In this document: positions 1 through 7,325 of the stretch, in pieces | How the letters are laid out: each line of letters opens with the position of its first letter | How positions within the stretch are numbered: the stretch's first letter is position 1 | Assembly (NCBI RefSeq): GCF_017312485.1 | Contig: NZ_BMBA01000003.1 | Span: forward strand, 254,921-318,920 | Source of the DNA: Clostridium zeae | GTDB taxonomy: Bacteria; Bacillota; Clostridia; Clostridiales; Clostridiaceae | DNA length: 64,000 nucleotides | Direction of reading: 5' to 3' | Position numbers and translations under genes: made by a program | Notes under the pieces: model-generated | The model's input: only the letters and a program-made list of their open reading frames with translations | What the model was told of the DNA's origin: nothing | Databases searched by the model: none

Positions 1-2459
1 AAAAAAACTTTTCTTACTAATCCCTGATTTAATAAATTAGAGAGAAACTTATTCAAGTGAATTGCTATAAGTTCATTTTCCCTGTTTTTATTTCCATATA
101 ACTTTAAGTAAATCCATTCTCCAAAAGGTATATCAACTCTTCTTCTATCAAAGGTTGAGCATATATCTAAATCAGTGTTACTATTAATGTTTTGCTTTTT
201 TGAATTATTTTTTATAGTTCTCACTAAAGGAACAACTATTTCTGAAAAAAAGACTTCGTTTTTTGATTCAACTATACTTTCTTTATAGTTTGTTTCTTGT
301 TCTATTAATTTTATATATTTATTCTTATTTTTAGTAACAGCTAAAAAAAGTTCTCTTAAGTGCAACTCATTCTCTAAATTTAGAAGCAACCTATGATCCA
401 TATAAGTTAAATATACAAACTGATCAATTTTATACTTCTCACTAAATTCTAAAAACTTTGTTTTAAAGTTGTCAAAATTCTCTTTACTAGATTTGATTTT
501 TAATAATTCGCAATTAACCTTCCATGTACGTGGCGAAATTATTATATTTTTATAATTAATTCGGGGTATATAAATAAACTTGTCCATCACTACATTCAAA
601 GTACTCATCATAGAAAAATGATTATCTATTATCGATATTTCTACTAGCAACCTATATATATTATTACAAATATTTGGGTTAAGCATATGATTAACATTCA
701 ATACTATTTTTTTATTTAGTTTAACTGATTTCAAATAAAATTCATTATTTTCAACGCCTACAACTATATCTTGAAGATCTAACACATTATCTTTGTTAGA
801 ATTTGTGGCTATAGGCAACTCATATCCAAGGTAATTCTTTGTTAACGCTACATTCAGGCTTCTTCCATTTTCAGATAGATAAGCTAATTCACCGACAATT
901 ACATTATCATCATTAATTATTTCATTTTCTTGTCTTATTAAATAAGAAAGTTTATCATTTATACTATCATCAAACATGTACATGAATCTTCCAAAAGTTT
1001 TACCAACTTTGGCCGATCCAAAATTCGGTCCTAAAACCAACTTATAATTACCATCATCAACTGCCTTTTTAGATCCTACTACAAACATATTTATTTCATA
1101 TGATATTGGCAATTTGTTCACATCATATTCCGTAAGATTTAAAGCATCTATTTCTTCATCTCGAATATCTATTTGTGCAGCTTTATCAATCATTACTTCA
1201 CTTAACTTGCAATAAATATAATTTTGAAATTTCAGTTCATTTTCAATAGGAGTTCCTTCATTCAAACTCTTATTACTAATAGGATTCATATACGTAGCAG
1301 GGAATCCTATTCCCCTATCTATATCAATAAGCTCTAAAAACGGAACTTCTCTATGTGTACCATACACTTCTATAAAAGTATTTCTATATTGAGCTAAATG
1401 GTGAGGCGTAGATTTAAGAACTGATAACTTAGTGAGTAGTTTCGAAAATTTTTCTACATCTCTTGCAATTTCACTATTTAATATGCACTTTTTCATAGAT
1501 GATTTTAAATCAACTTGTAGATAATGAGAAGCTTGCTCAAATGCGCTCATTTTTTCTACTATATCCAAAAATTGTTCTTCTCCTTGTCCTAATTCTAAAC
1601 AATTATAATTATCTATAGATTTTTTTAAATCTAGTAGCACATTATAAATTTTCTTAGCTTCCTGTATTTCATATAATATATTTAGTACGTATTCTAATGG
1701 TGATTCGTCAGTTAAAGGTGGTCTAAGTTCTGAAATTATATATTCTTTATTCAGGAGTTCAATAATAAAGCTTAAAATTGTTTCCTTAGGGATATCCACT
1801 GCAAACTTTGAGAACTTTTCTAAAATATCTTCAACTCTAATATAATCACTACATAAACTTAACGTATATTGCACCATTCTTGATAACTTTATAGAAACCG
1901 CAGAATATTTACTTTCTTCTGTTTCAAGTTTTTGCCCATAATAACTTAAAAATAGATTATCTATTCTGTTACCTTTAAAAAGATATGTTGAATTACATTT
2001 AACTCGCAACTTAAACAATATATTTTTATCCATTTCTATTTTTTTTAATACACTTAGCAACCACTTCATATCTACACGTGCTCTTTTTGTATAGTGATTG
2101 TAATCATTTAATTCCATATTTGTTTCTTTATCAAATGATCCAATATTTACACTTGCAAATAATCCAAAAGGGGTTGTCCTAGTTGACATACGAATAAAAT
2201 ACTTCAGGAATGAGCTTACTATTTGCTGATTGTAATTTTCAGAATTTTTCAAAGAATCATAAAGTGATTTACTTGATACCAGTATAGCTTCTCTAATTAA
2301 CGGAACTCGGAATAGATCCTTTATCATGTGGATGAATGATTCATTTATGTTTGATAGTTCATAATATTTATCTAAACTTAATATTGGAGTACGCATCATA
2401 AAAAAGTTAGCTGTTTTATAAATATCAGTATTATCTTTTATTTTTAATTTGCGTGACAT
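1..2459 (-). CDS. lanB: LanB-type lantibiotic dehydratase (3' end beyond window)
   Basis: This enzyme dehydrates Ser/Thr of lanthipeptide precursors using glutamyl-tRNA (established for NisB-type proteins). About 819 codons are open from an ATG at 2459 preceded by AAGGAG, and the frame runs off the left edge. Near residue 100 is the family motif RMSTRTTPFGLFAS. The last ~35 visible codons contain GEWIYLKLYGNKNRENE, which matches the start of the SpaB_C elimination domain. The glutamylation domain is therefore complete and roughly 230-250 residues of the elimination domain are missing, judging from the usual ~1000-residue length. It is divergent from the two precursor genes across ~490 bp. LanC, transporter and immunity genes are expected to the left (inference). 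Confidence 0.93.
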   Translation of the reverse strand, partial: MSRKLKIKDNTDIYKTANFFMMRTPILSLDKYYELSNINESFIHMIKDLFRVPLIREAILVSSKSLYDSLKNSENYNQQIVSSFLKYFIRMSTRTTPFGLFASVNIGSFDKETNMELNDYNHYTKRARVDMKWLLSVLKKIEMDKNILFKLRVKCNSTYLFKGNRIDNLFLSYYGQKLETEESKYSAVSIKLSRMVQYTLSLCSDYIRVEDILEKFSKFAVDIPKETILSFIIELLNKEYIISELRPPLTDESPLEYVLNILYEIQEAKKIYNVLLDLKKSIDNYNCLELGQGEEQFLDIVEKMSAFEQASHYLQVDLKSSMKKCILNSEIARDVEKFSKLLTKLSVLKSTPHHLAQYRNTFIEVYGTHREVPFLELIDIDRGIGFPATYMNPISNKSLNEGTPIENELKFQNYIYCKLSEVMIDKAAQIDIRDEEIDALNLTEYDVNKLPISYEINMFVVGSKKAVDDGNYKLVLGPNFGSAKVGKTFGRFMYMFDDSINDKLSYLIRQENEIINDDNVIVGELAYLSENGRSLNVALTKNYLGYELPIATNSNKDNVLDLQDIVVGVENNEFYLKSVKLNKKIVLNVNHMLNPNICNNIYRLLVEISIIDNHFSMMSTLNVVMDKFIYIPRINYKNIIISPRTWKVNCELLKIKSSKENFDNFKTKFLEFSEKYKIDQFVYLTYMDHRLLLNLENELHLRELFLAVTKNKNKYIKLIEQETNYKESIVESKNEVFFSEIVVPLVRTIKNNSKKQNINSNTDLDICSTFDRRRVDIPFGEWIYLKLYGNKNRENELIAIHLNKFLSNLLNQGLVRKVF

Positions 2460-2873
2460 TCTTTCATCTCCTTCATCAGACTTACATTTTTAAAGGTAGG
2501 TCTTATTTAATCACTTAAGATAATAATATAGAATAATTTGTATTTTTTTACATAAATATATTGTATCTTAGTATAAATGTATTTACAATATTTTTATACA
2601 ATAGTTTCTAAAAAACATTTTATGGAATGAATTTAAACAAATATATTAATATCTATTACTTTTTTGCATATCAAACGAATTCATTTCTATACACAAAACA
2701 CATATTTCTTATTTTTTGTATTTATTTAACGTCATATAACTATCAATTCTTATAATAATAGTTCAACATCGTTACTTAAATATATTTTTATATGATAATT
2801 GTATTTTATTTATTTAAGACAGTTGATTTTAGGTAAATAAATACCTTATATTTGAAAATATGTGTTTTTTATG
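2460..2873. other. AT-rich divergent intergenic region upstream of lanB and the first precursor
   Basis: No coding frame with a ribosome binding site is seen here. It must hold the lanB promoter on the minus strand, which I could not place with confidence. Its right half resembles, in degenerate form, the sequence 3400-3520 upstream of the second precursor (both contain GTTACTTA followed by T-rich tracts). This fits a duplicated upstream region. Confidence 0.5.
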
Positions 2874-2902
2874 TTGAATTCTAAAAAAATAAGGGTTACT
2901 AT
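2874..2902 (+). promoter_or_regulatory. sigma-A promoter of precursor 1
   Basis: TTGAAT at 2874-2879 and TACTAT at 2897-2902 are separated by 17 bp. The predicted transcript would start near 2909, at the edge of a palindromic operator. The second precursor has the same layout. Confidence 0.7.
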
Positions 2903-2910
2903 ATTTATAC

Positions 2911-2922
2911 AGAAACGTTTGT
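2911..2922. promoter_or_regulatory. imperfect palindromic operator, precursor 1
   Basis: AGAAACGTTTGT starts 43 bp before the start codon, as does the perfect palindrome AGAAACGTTTCT in front of precursor 2. The location at the predicted transcription start suggests repressor binding. The central CG with A/T flanks resembles LacI/CcpA-type sites, but it departs from the CcpA consensus at two positions. Confidence 0.55.
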
Positions 2923-2953
2923 AATTTCTACTTTAAATAGGAGGGTTTGCTAC

Positions 2954-3145
2954 ATGAACAATTTTAATGATATTTCTCTTGATGATTTCAATTTAGATTC
3001 AAGATTCTCAGGCGAAGATGAAAAATTCATAAATGTCGATGGTGGCACTAGTTGGCCTTGCACAATTATTTATGGATTACCTACTATAACAGGTATAGGT
3101 GATACTAATACAAGTAGTGCAAATTTTACCGAATACAATTGCTAA
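2954..3145 (+). CDS. lanA1: class I lanthipeptide precursor 1
   Basis: This is a 63-residue precursor with ribosome binding site AGGAGGG. The leader has the FNLD box (DDFNLDS, residues ~10-16) that class I LanB/LanC enzymes recognise. A Gly-Gly pair at ~30-31 precedes TSWPC and may mark leader removal. The putative core of ~32 residues has about ten Ser/Thr but only two Cys, one in TSWPC and one as the last residue (TEYNC). Few thioether rings are therefore possible and several dehydrated residues should remain for other chemistry. It is closely paralogous to precursor 2 in the leader, in TSWPCTI and in the C-terminus, and diverges in between. Cleavage site and ring pattern are inferences. 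Confidence 0.88.
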   Translation: MNNFNDISLDDFNLDSRFSGEDEKFINVDGGTSWPCTIIYGLPTITGIGDTNTSSANFTEYNC

Positions 3146-3152
3146 TGTACTA

Positions 3153-3188
3153 AAATAGACTGATGATTATATAATCATCAGTCTATTT
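3153..3188. terminator. 36-bp perfect palindrome after precursor 1
   Basis: The sequence reads AAATAGACTGATGATTAT and then its exact reverse complement. It can form an 18-bp stem just after the stop codon. The trailing U-run is weak, so it may stabilise or attenuate the transcript rather than simply end it. Confidence 0.7.
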
Positions 3189-3522
3189 CAAATTTTAAGT
3201 TTAACGTTTTACATAGATGTACAAGTCTATAATCACTAATAACAAAACAATGTTACTTATAATACTTTCAATAAAGATTATGAATATAATATCCCTTAAG
3301 ACTAATTTTACATATAAACAATAATATTTATAAAGATGTACATTATTTATCTTTATTGATTTATTTAATATCAGACATTTATCATTTCTTATATAAACCA
3401 CTCATTTTTGTTACTTAGATACTTTTTTTACACGAGAATCTTACTTTATCTATTCTTATAAGTAAAATTTCACCAAAAAAACATATTTTTTTATAAAAAT
3501 GTATTTTTTTCTTGTTTTTATA

Positions 3523-3551
3523 TTGCATTTTAACAAAACAAAGCTTACAAT
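3523..3551 (+). promoter_or_regulatory. sigma-A promoter of precursor 2
   Basis: TTGCAT at 3523-3528 and TACAAT at 3546-3551 have 17-bp spacing. The transcript is predicted to start near 3558, directly before the operator palindrome. Confidence 0.72.
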
Positions 3552-3559
3552 GTGTCTAT

Positions 3560-3571
3560 AGAAACGTTTCT
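3560..3571. promoter_or_regulatory. perfect palindromic operator, precursor 2
   Basis: AGAAACGTTTCT is a perfect 12-bp palindrome at the predicted transcription start, 43 bp upstream of the ATG. Its counterpart at 2911 has one half decayed, so the two precursors may differ in regulator affinity. Confidence 0.6.
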
Positions 3572-3602
3572 AATTTTTATCTTAAATGGGAGGTTTTACT
3601 AC

Positions 3603-3785
3603 ATGAATAATTTTAATGATATTTCTCTTGACGATTTCAATTTAGATTCGAAGTTTTCAGGTGAAGATGAAAACTTTATCAATGTCGATGGTGGTACTAG
3701 TTGGCCTTGCACAATTCTTTATTCAATAATTGGAGTAACAGGTATTAGTACAACTGGTTCAAACTTTAGCGAATATAATTGCTAA
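3603..3785 (+). CDS. lanA2: class I lanthipeptide precursor 2
   Basis: This is a 60-residue paralogue of precursor 1. The start at 3603 is chosen because GGGAGG precedes it and it aligns with precursor 1. An in-frame ATG at 3552 would lie on the -10 element. The leader is almost identical (FNLD box kept, R to K and K to N changes). The core starts TSWPCTILY, differs in the middle (SIIGVTGISTTG) and ends SEYNC. As in precursor 1, only two Cys occur and one is the C-terminal residue, as in lanthipeptides that carry aminovinyl-cysteine. No decarboxylase gene is visible in the window. The pair could be two variants or a two-component product. Confidence 0.88.
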   Translation: MNNFNDISLDDFNLDSKFSGEDENFINVDGGTSWPCTILYSIIGVTGISTTGSNFSEYNC

Positions 3786-3792
3786 TTTAACA

Positions 3793-3828
3793 AAATAGAC
3801 TGTTGATTATATAATCATCAGTCTATTT
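3793..3828. terminator. 36-bp near-perfect palindrome after precursor 2
   Basis: Same hairpin as at 3153-3188, with one mismatch (TGTTG instead of TGATG in the left arm). It ends in TTTTA and closes the precursor 2 unit. Confidence 0.7.
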
Positions 3829-3995
3829 TAAGTTTATGGTTTATATATAGATGTACGTGCTCACGGCCAACTTACATTCTTTAACTTTTAGGTAATATTT
3901 TAAAATGCATAAAGTTACATTTTAGATAGAACTATTACAACTTTAATCAATTGACATTAACTTTAGTTATAGTTTTTTGTAATGTGGAGGTAAAT

Positions 3996-5276
3996 ATGAA
4001 AATTGTAGTAATGACATATCCGAATTATAGTCACAACACTAGTATAGCAACATTACTTAATGAATTAGTTAATCAAGGCAATGAAGTTTTCTGCTTTGGT
4101 AAAAGTACCTTTAAAAGCATTTACTCTTATATAGACATGGAATTTATAGAGTATCCAAGTAATATAGGTTCAAGATTTGGTAATATAACTGAAGCCTATA
4201 TAAATGACAAAGATAAACCCTCCAACGATAATCTTATAGAAAACCTAATATATAAAGGAATTTTTAATACAGATTTTGCATTAAAAGTATGTACAGACTA
4301 TAGAGATTCAATAATTGATATAGTTAAAGCAATTAACCCTGACTTAATATTAAGAGACTCCTGTGCTCTCTTTGGGAAAATGATTGGCGAAAAATTGGGT
4401 ATAGATGTTATTGGATATATTACTAATTTAGCAATCAGTAAGGAGTATATTTTTAATGACCTTCAAAAAAATCTTTCAGATGCCTTTTGTTTAGATTTGA
4501 GTTCTTATGATGATGATACTCTTAAACACCTTTACTTAAGTCTTGAAAATGGCATAAAACAATTGTGTGATAAATATGACATTTCATCAATACCAACATT
4601 TTTTACACTAGATCCTCATGAAAACTTCAATATAATTTTTAGTTCTAAATTGCTTCAACCTAAAATCGAAAATAATAATAATTTAATATATAAAGTTGTT
4701 AGTCCATCACTTTTTTCAACAAAAAATAAAAATATAAAACCTGATAGTCATACTAATTGTAAAAAGAAATTAATATATGTTTCAACAGGTTCAATCTTTA
4801 GTGCAGATATTAAATTTTATAATACAATAATAAGCTCATTTAAAGATTCTGATTACGATGTCATCATATCTTTTCCATTAGCTGATAATAAAGCAATAAG
4901 CTTCACTCTTCCGGATAATGTTAAAGTAGAAAAATTTGTTGATCAAAAGAAAATACTAAGTGAAGCATCTCTTTTTATCACACATGGTGGCTATAATAGT
5001 ATCTACGAATCAATATACTATGAAGTTCCAATGATGGTGTATCCTTTAACAAATGATCAGCATTTAAATGCAACGATTATAGATAACCTAAATATTGGTG
5101 TAGACTTAAGAAAACATAAGTTTAATTCTTCTAATGTAAAACACTTAGCTGACTATATGATTAACCACAAGGAAATCCTTAGCAGAATAGCTTCTATTAA
5201 AGAGGATTTTACTGATTCTATATCACAAAAAGAAATCGTTCAATATATAACTAACCGAAATTATAAAACACGATGA
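3996..5276 (+). CDS. MGT-type glycosyltransferase (GT1 family), lanthipeptide-associated
   Basis: This predicted cytosolic sugar-nucleotide glycosyltransferase has 426 residues. The start at 3996 (MKIVVMTYPNYSHN) follows GGAGGT at the right distance. An upstream in-frame ATG at 3951 lacks a ribosome binding site. The N-terminal half has the GT-B acceptor-domain start. The C-terminal half has the donor-binding signature THGGYNSIYESIYYEVPMM followed by PLTNDQHLNA, typical of macrolide/UDP-glycosyltransferases. Only 13 bp separate it from the flavoprotein gene, so the two are co-transcribed. Its place after two precursors suggests O-glycosylation of Ser, Thr or Tyr in the peptide, or self-protection by glycosylation; the substrate is inferred. 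Confidence 0.85.
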   Translation: MKIVVMTYPNYSHNTSIATLLNELVNQGNEVFCFGKSTFKSIYSYIDMEFIEYPSNIGSRFGNITEAYINDKDKPSNDNLIENLIYKGIFNTDFALKVCTDYRDSIIDIVKAINPDLILRDSCALFGKMIGEKLGIDVIGYITNLAISKEYIFNDLQKNLSDAFCLDLSSYDDDTLKHLYLSLENGIKQLCDKYDISSIPTFFTLDPHENFNIIFSSKLLQPKIENNNNLIYKVVSPSLFSTKNKNIKPDSHTNCKKKLIYVSTGSIFSADIKFYNTIISSFKDSDYDVIISFPLADNKAISFTLPDNVKVEKFVDQKKILSEASLFITHGGYNSIYESIYYEVPMMVYPLTNDQHLNATIIDNLNIGVDLRKHKFNSSNVKHLADYMINHKEILSRIASIKEDFTDSISQKEIVQYITNRNYKTR

Positions 5277-5289
5277 TAGGAGTGAATTT

Positions 5290-6057
5290 ATGAGAATTTT
5301 TGCATATGTTTCAAGCAGAAGAGGTCAAAACTCTAGTACACTTATGGTTGCAGATCAATTGATAAAAGGAATTATAGAACATTGTGAAACGAATATTGAG
5401 TATGAGCTTATAACAGCTAATGAATTATCGATACATAATTGTAGAGGATGCAACAACTGCTTTAAGACTGGAATTTGCCCATTAGACAATATTGATAAAT
5501 TTAACAATATTAAAAAGAAACTAATTGAGGCTGATATGATTATATTAGGTTCTCCAGTATATGCGTGTATGGTAAACGGAGATATGAAAACTTTTATTGA
5601 TAGAATATCGTATCTACTACATTTAATTCCTCTTGCGGGAAAGCCAGCTGTAGTAATTACAACATCAGCAAATAGCGGAATAAAAGAATCTAGTGGATAT
5701 TTAAAAAATATAGCTGAAATCTTAGGAGCTCATATAATTTCTAATATTAAAGTTGCTTATCCAGATATCCCTTACCTACTGTCAAACAAAGAACTTAATA
5801 AAGGGTTTCTAGATAATCATATTAGTAATATAATAGAATATATAGATAATCAGAAGCAAATACCTTCAACTGATTTTCATGAACGTTATTTTAGTTCATG
5901 TAAAAGGTTTTATAGTATTCCTCAAAAAACAGATTACTCAGAAGCTAAATATTGGAAAAAATCCGGTTTATTAGAGTGTAGTAATTTTGAAGATGTATTG
6001 CATTTAATAAGGCAAACTCCAAATCTTCTTTCATCTCTTATTGAAGATACTTTCTAA
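5290..6057 (+). CDS. iron-sulfur flavoprotein-like NAD(P)H:FMN reductase, lanthipeptide-associated
   Basis: This 255-residue protein has a flavodoxin-like FMN_red fold. Residues 2-20 form the first strand and phosphate loop (SSRRGQNSSTL), and LGSPVYACMVNGDMKTFIDR is the FMN-binding region. Cys51, 54, 57 and 63 give CX2CX2CX5C, the compact [4Fe-4S] motif of archaeal and clostridial iron-sulfur flavoproteins. It is not a LanD (HFCD) decarboxylase by motif. In a lanthipeptide operon a flavin reductase could hydrogenate dehydroalanine to D-alanine, a role known for unrelated LanJ enzymes. That role is inference; a detoxifying or electron-carrier role remains possible. The C-terminal ~70 residues are unassigned. 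Confidence 0.75.
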   Translation: MRIFAYVSSRRGQNSSTLMVADQLIKGIIEHCETNIEYELITANELSIHNCRGCNNCFKTGICPLDNIDKFNNIKKKLIEADMIILGSPVYACMVNGDMKTFIDRISYLLHLIPLAGKPAVVITTSANSGIKESSGYLKNIAEILGAHIISNIKVAYPDIPYLLSNKELNKGFLDNHISNIIEYIDNQKQIPSTDFHERYFSSCKRFYSIPQKTDYSEAKYWKKSGLLECSNFEDVLHLIRQTPNLLSSLIEDTF

Positions 6058-6105
6058 TGGAAATATATACTAATATATGTTTTCCTCATTTTAATTACTG
6101 ACAAG

Positions 6106-6130
6106 TGATGTAAGCCGCACATCATTTTTT
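6106..6130 (+). terminator. intrinsic terminator of the glycosyltransferase-flavoprotein operon
   Basis: TGATGT and ACATCA form a short stem around TAAGCCG, followed by six T. Confidence 0.65.
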
Positions 6131-6172
6131 AATAAATATTTAAGTCGTAGCGGCAGCGACATGGAGGTTAAT

Positions 6173-7096
6173 ATGAAAAAAATAACAAAAGCATTCTCAT
6201 TAATGATATCACTAGTAATTTTAACTACTACAGCCTATGGCTGTGGGCAACAAGTTCAACAAAAACCAACCGAAAAACTTGCAAAAGGGATTTTCTATAA
6301 GGTAGAAAAGGATGGTAAGTACTTATATCTGGGTGGAACGGTACACTTCGCTAAGATATCAGATAATATCAAATATAATGATAAAGTAGAAAATGCATAC
6401 AAAGAAGCAACCAAATTAGGAGTAGAAGTGGATTTAACTGATCCTAATCTCTCTAAACAAAGAACAACTGATCAAGTATATGAAGGTAACCAAGGTTTAG
6501 ATGACCACATAACCCCTGAGGCAAAAGATCACCTAATTAAAGTATTAAATGAACTTGGTCTGAAATATGATAATAAATTGAAGAGATATAAACTATCCTA
6601 CATTGCAACTGCAATTGCCCCATTACAGTTATCAAAGTTAGGTTATTCTTTTGATAAAGGAATAGATATGGATTTTATTCAGAAAGCTAAAAAAGACAAG
6701 AAGGATATAGTTTCTTTAGAAGATTATGATATTCAAAGCAAAATGGACAAGTTTGGTGATGATGCTTATAATAATTATACTATTTCACAAATTCCATTAT
6801 TAGATCAATCAAAAAAAGATGCTGAAGGTGAATACAATGCTTTTATTGATGGAGATATTTCATACTTAGAAAAAGATGTAATTGATGCTCTTAAAAACTC
6901 AGAAAATAAACAAACTAGAGATTTCTATAATCTTTCAATTGTAGAAAGAAATGATGCTATGTTAAAGAAAGTTGAAGGTTACATAGCTTCTGATGATAAA
7001 TACTTCATTGTAGTTGGTGCCGCCCATATTATAGGACAAGATGGATTAATAGAGAAACTAAAAGCTAAAGGTTATACAATAACGAGATTAGAATAG
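6173..7096 (+). CDS. TraB/GumN (Tiki-like) family lipoprotein
   Basis: This 307-residue secreted lipoprotein starts at 6173, after GGAGGT. Residues 1-25 are a signal peptide ending in the lipobox-like TAYGCG, so Cys would be lipidated. The TraB/GumN domain covers the rest. GGTVHF near the N-terminus and VVGAAHIIG near the C-terminus are the paired GxxH motifs of the family, and EVDLTD supplies a conserved acidic residue. Relatives include the metal-dependent Tiki proteases, so extracellular peptidase activity is plausible. It follows the terminator of the lanthipeptide operon and need not belong to it. It could act on the exported peptide or in immunity, which is inference. Confidence 0.8.
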   Translation: MKKITKAFSLMISLVILTTTAYGCGQQVQQKPTEKLAKGIFYKVEKDGKYLYLGGTVHFAKISDNIKYNDKVENAYKEATKLGVEVDLTDPNLSKQRTTDQVYEGNQGLDDHITPEAKDHLIKVLNELGLKYDNKLKRYKLSYIATAIAPLQLSKLGYSFDKGIDMDFIQKAKKDKKDIVSLEDYDIQSKMDKFGDDAYNNYTISQIPLLDQSKKDAEGEYNAFIDGDISYLEKDVIDALKNSENKQTRDFYNLSIVERNDAMLKKVEGYIASDDKYFIVVGAAHIIGQDGLIEKLKAKGYTITRLE

Positions 7097-7325
7097 AATT
7101 ATAAAACAATATATGCTTAAATGAATTCTGCTAAATTATATATTTTATAATAATATTTAAAACATTTCTATATTTAATATTATTGAAGCTTGGGGGTTAC
7201 TATTATAGATACGATGATAGCAAGTTGTTGCCTAATCAAAATATTTGACGAGTAACTTCCAAAGTTCAATATGGAACTTATATAAATAAAATACTATTTT
7301 TAAGTTTAAAAGGTTTGGTGCCACA

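Larger units (their letters stand above)
2874..3828 (+). repeat. tandem duplication of the precursor transcription unit (offset 649 bp)
   Basis: Promoter, operator, gene start and downstream palindrome of precursor 1 recur with an offset of about 649 bp for precursor 2. Both -10 elements, both operators and both start codons keep the same spacing, and AGATGTAC follows both palindromes (near 3213 and 3850). The spacer 3189-3520 has no credible gene. Confidence 0.8.

Noticed and set aside
3201-3401. Minus-strand frame of 66 codons between the two precursor genes
   Set aside because: It has no ribosome binding site, is Ile/Leu/Tyr-rich as expected from AT-rich noncoding DNA, and lies in the duplicated spacer. 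It could mimic a small immunity protein, but nothing supports that.
5290-6057. Flavoprotein as a LanD (HFCD) decarboxylase forming aminovinyl-cysteine
   Set aside because: Flavodoxin-like FMN_red motifs and a CX2CX2CX5C cluster motif are present, while the HFCD signature segments are not.
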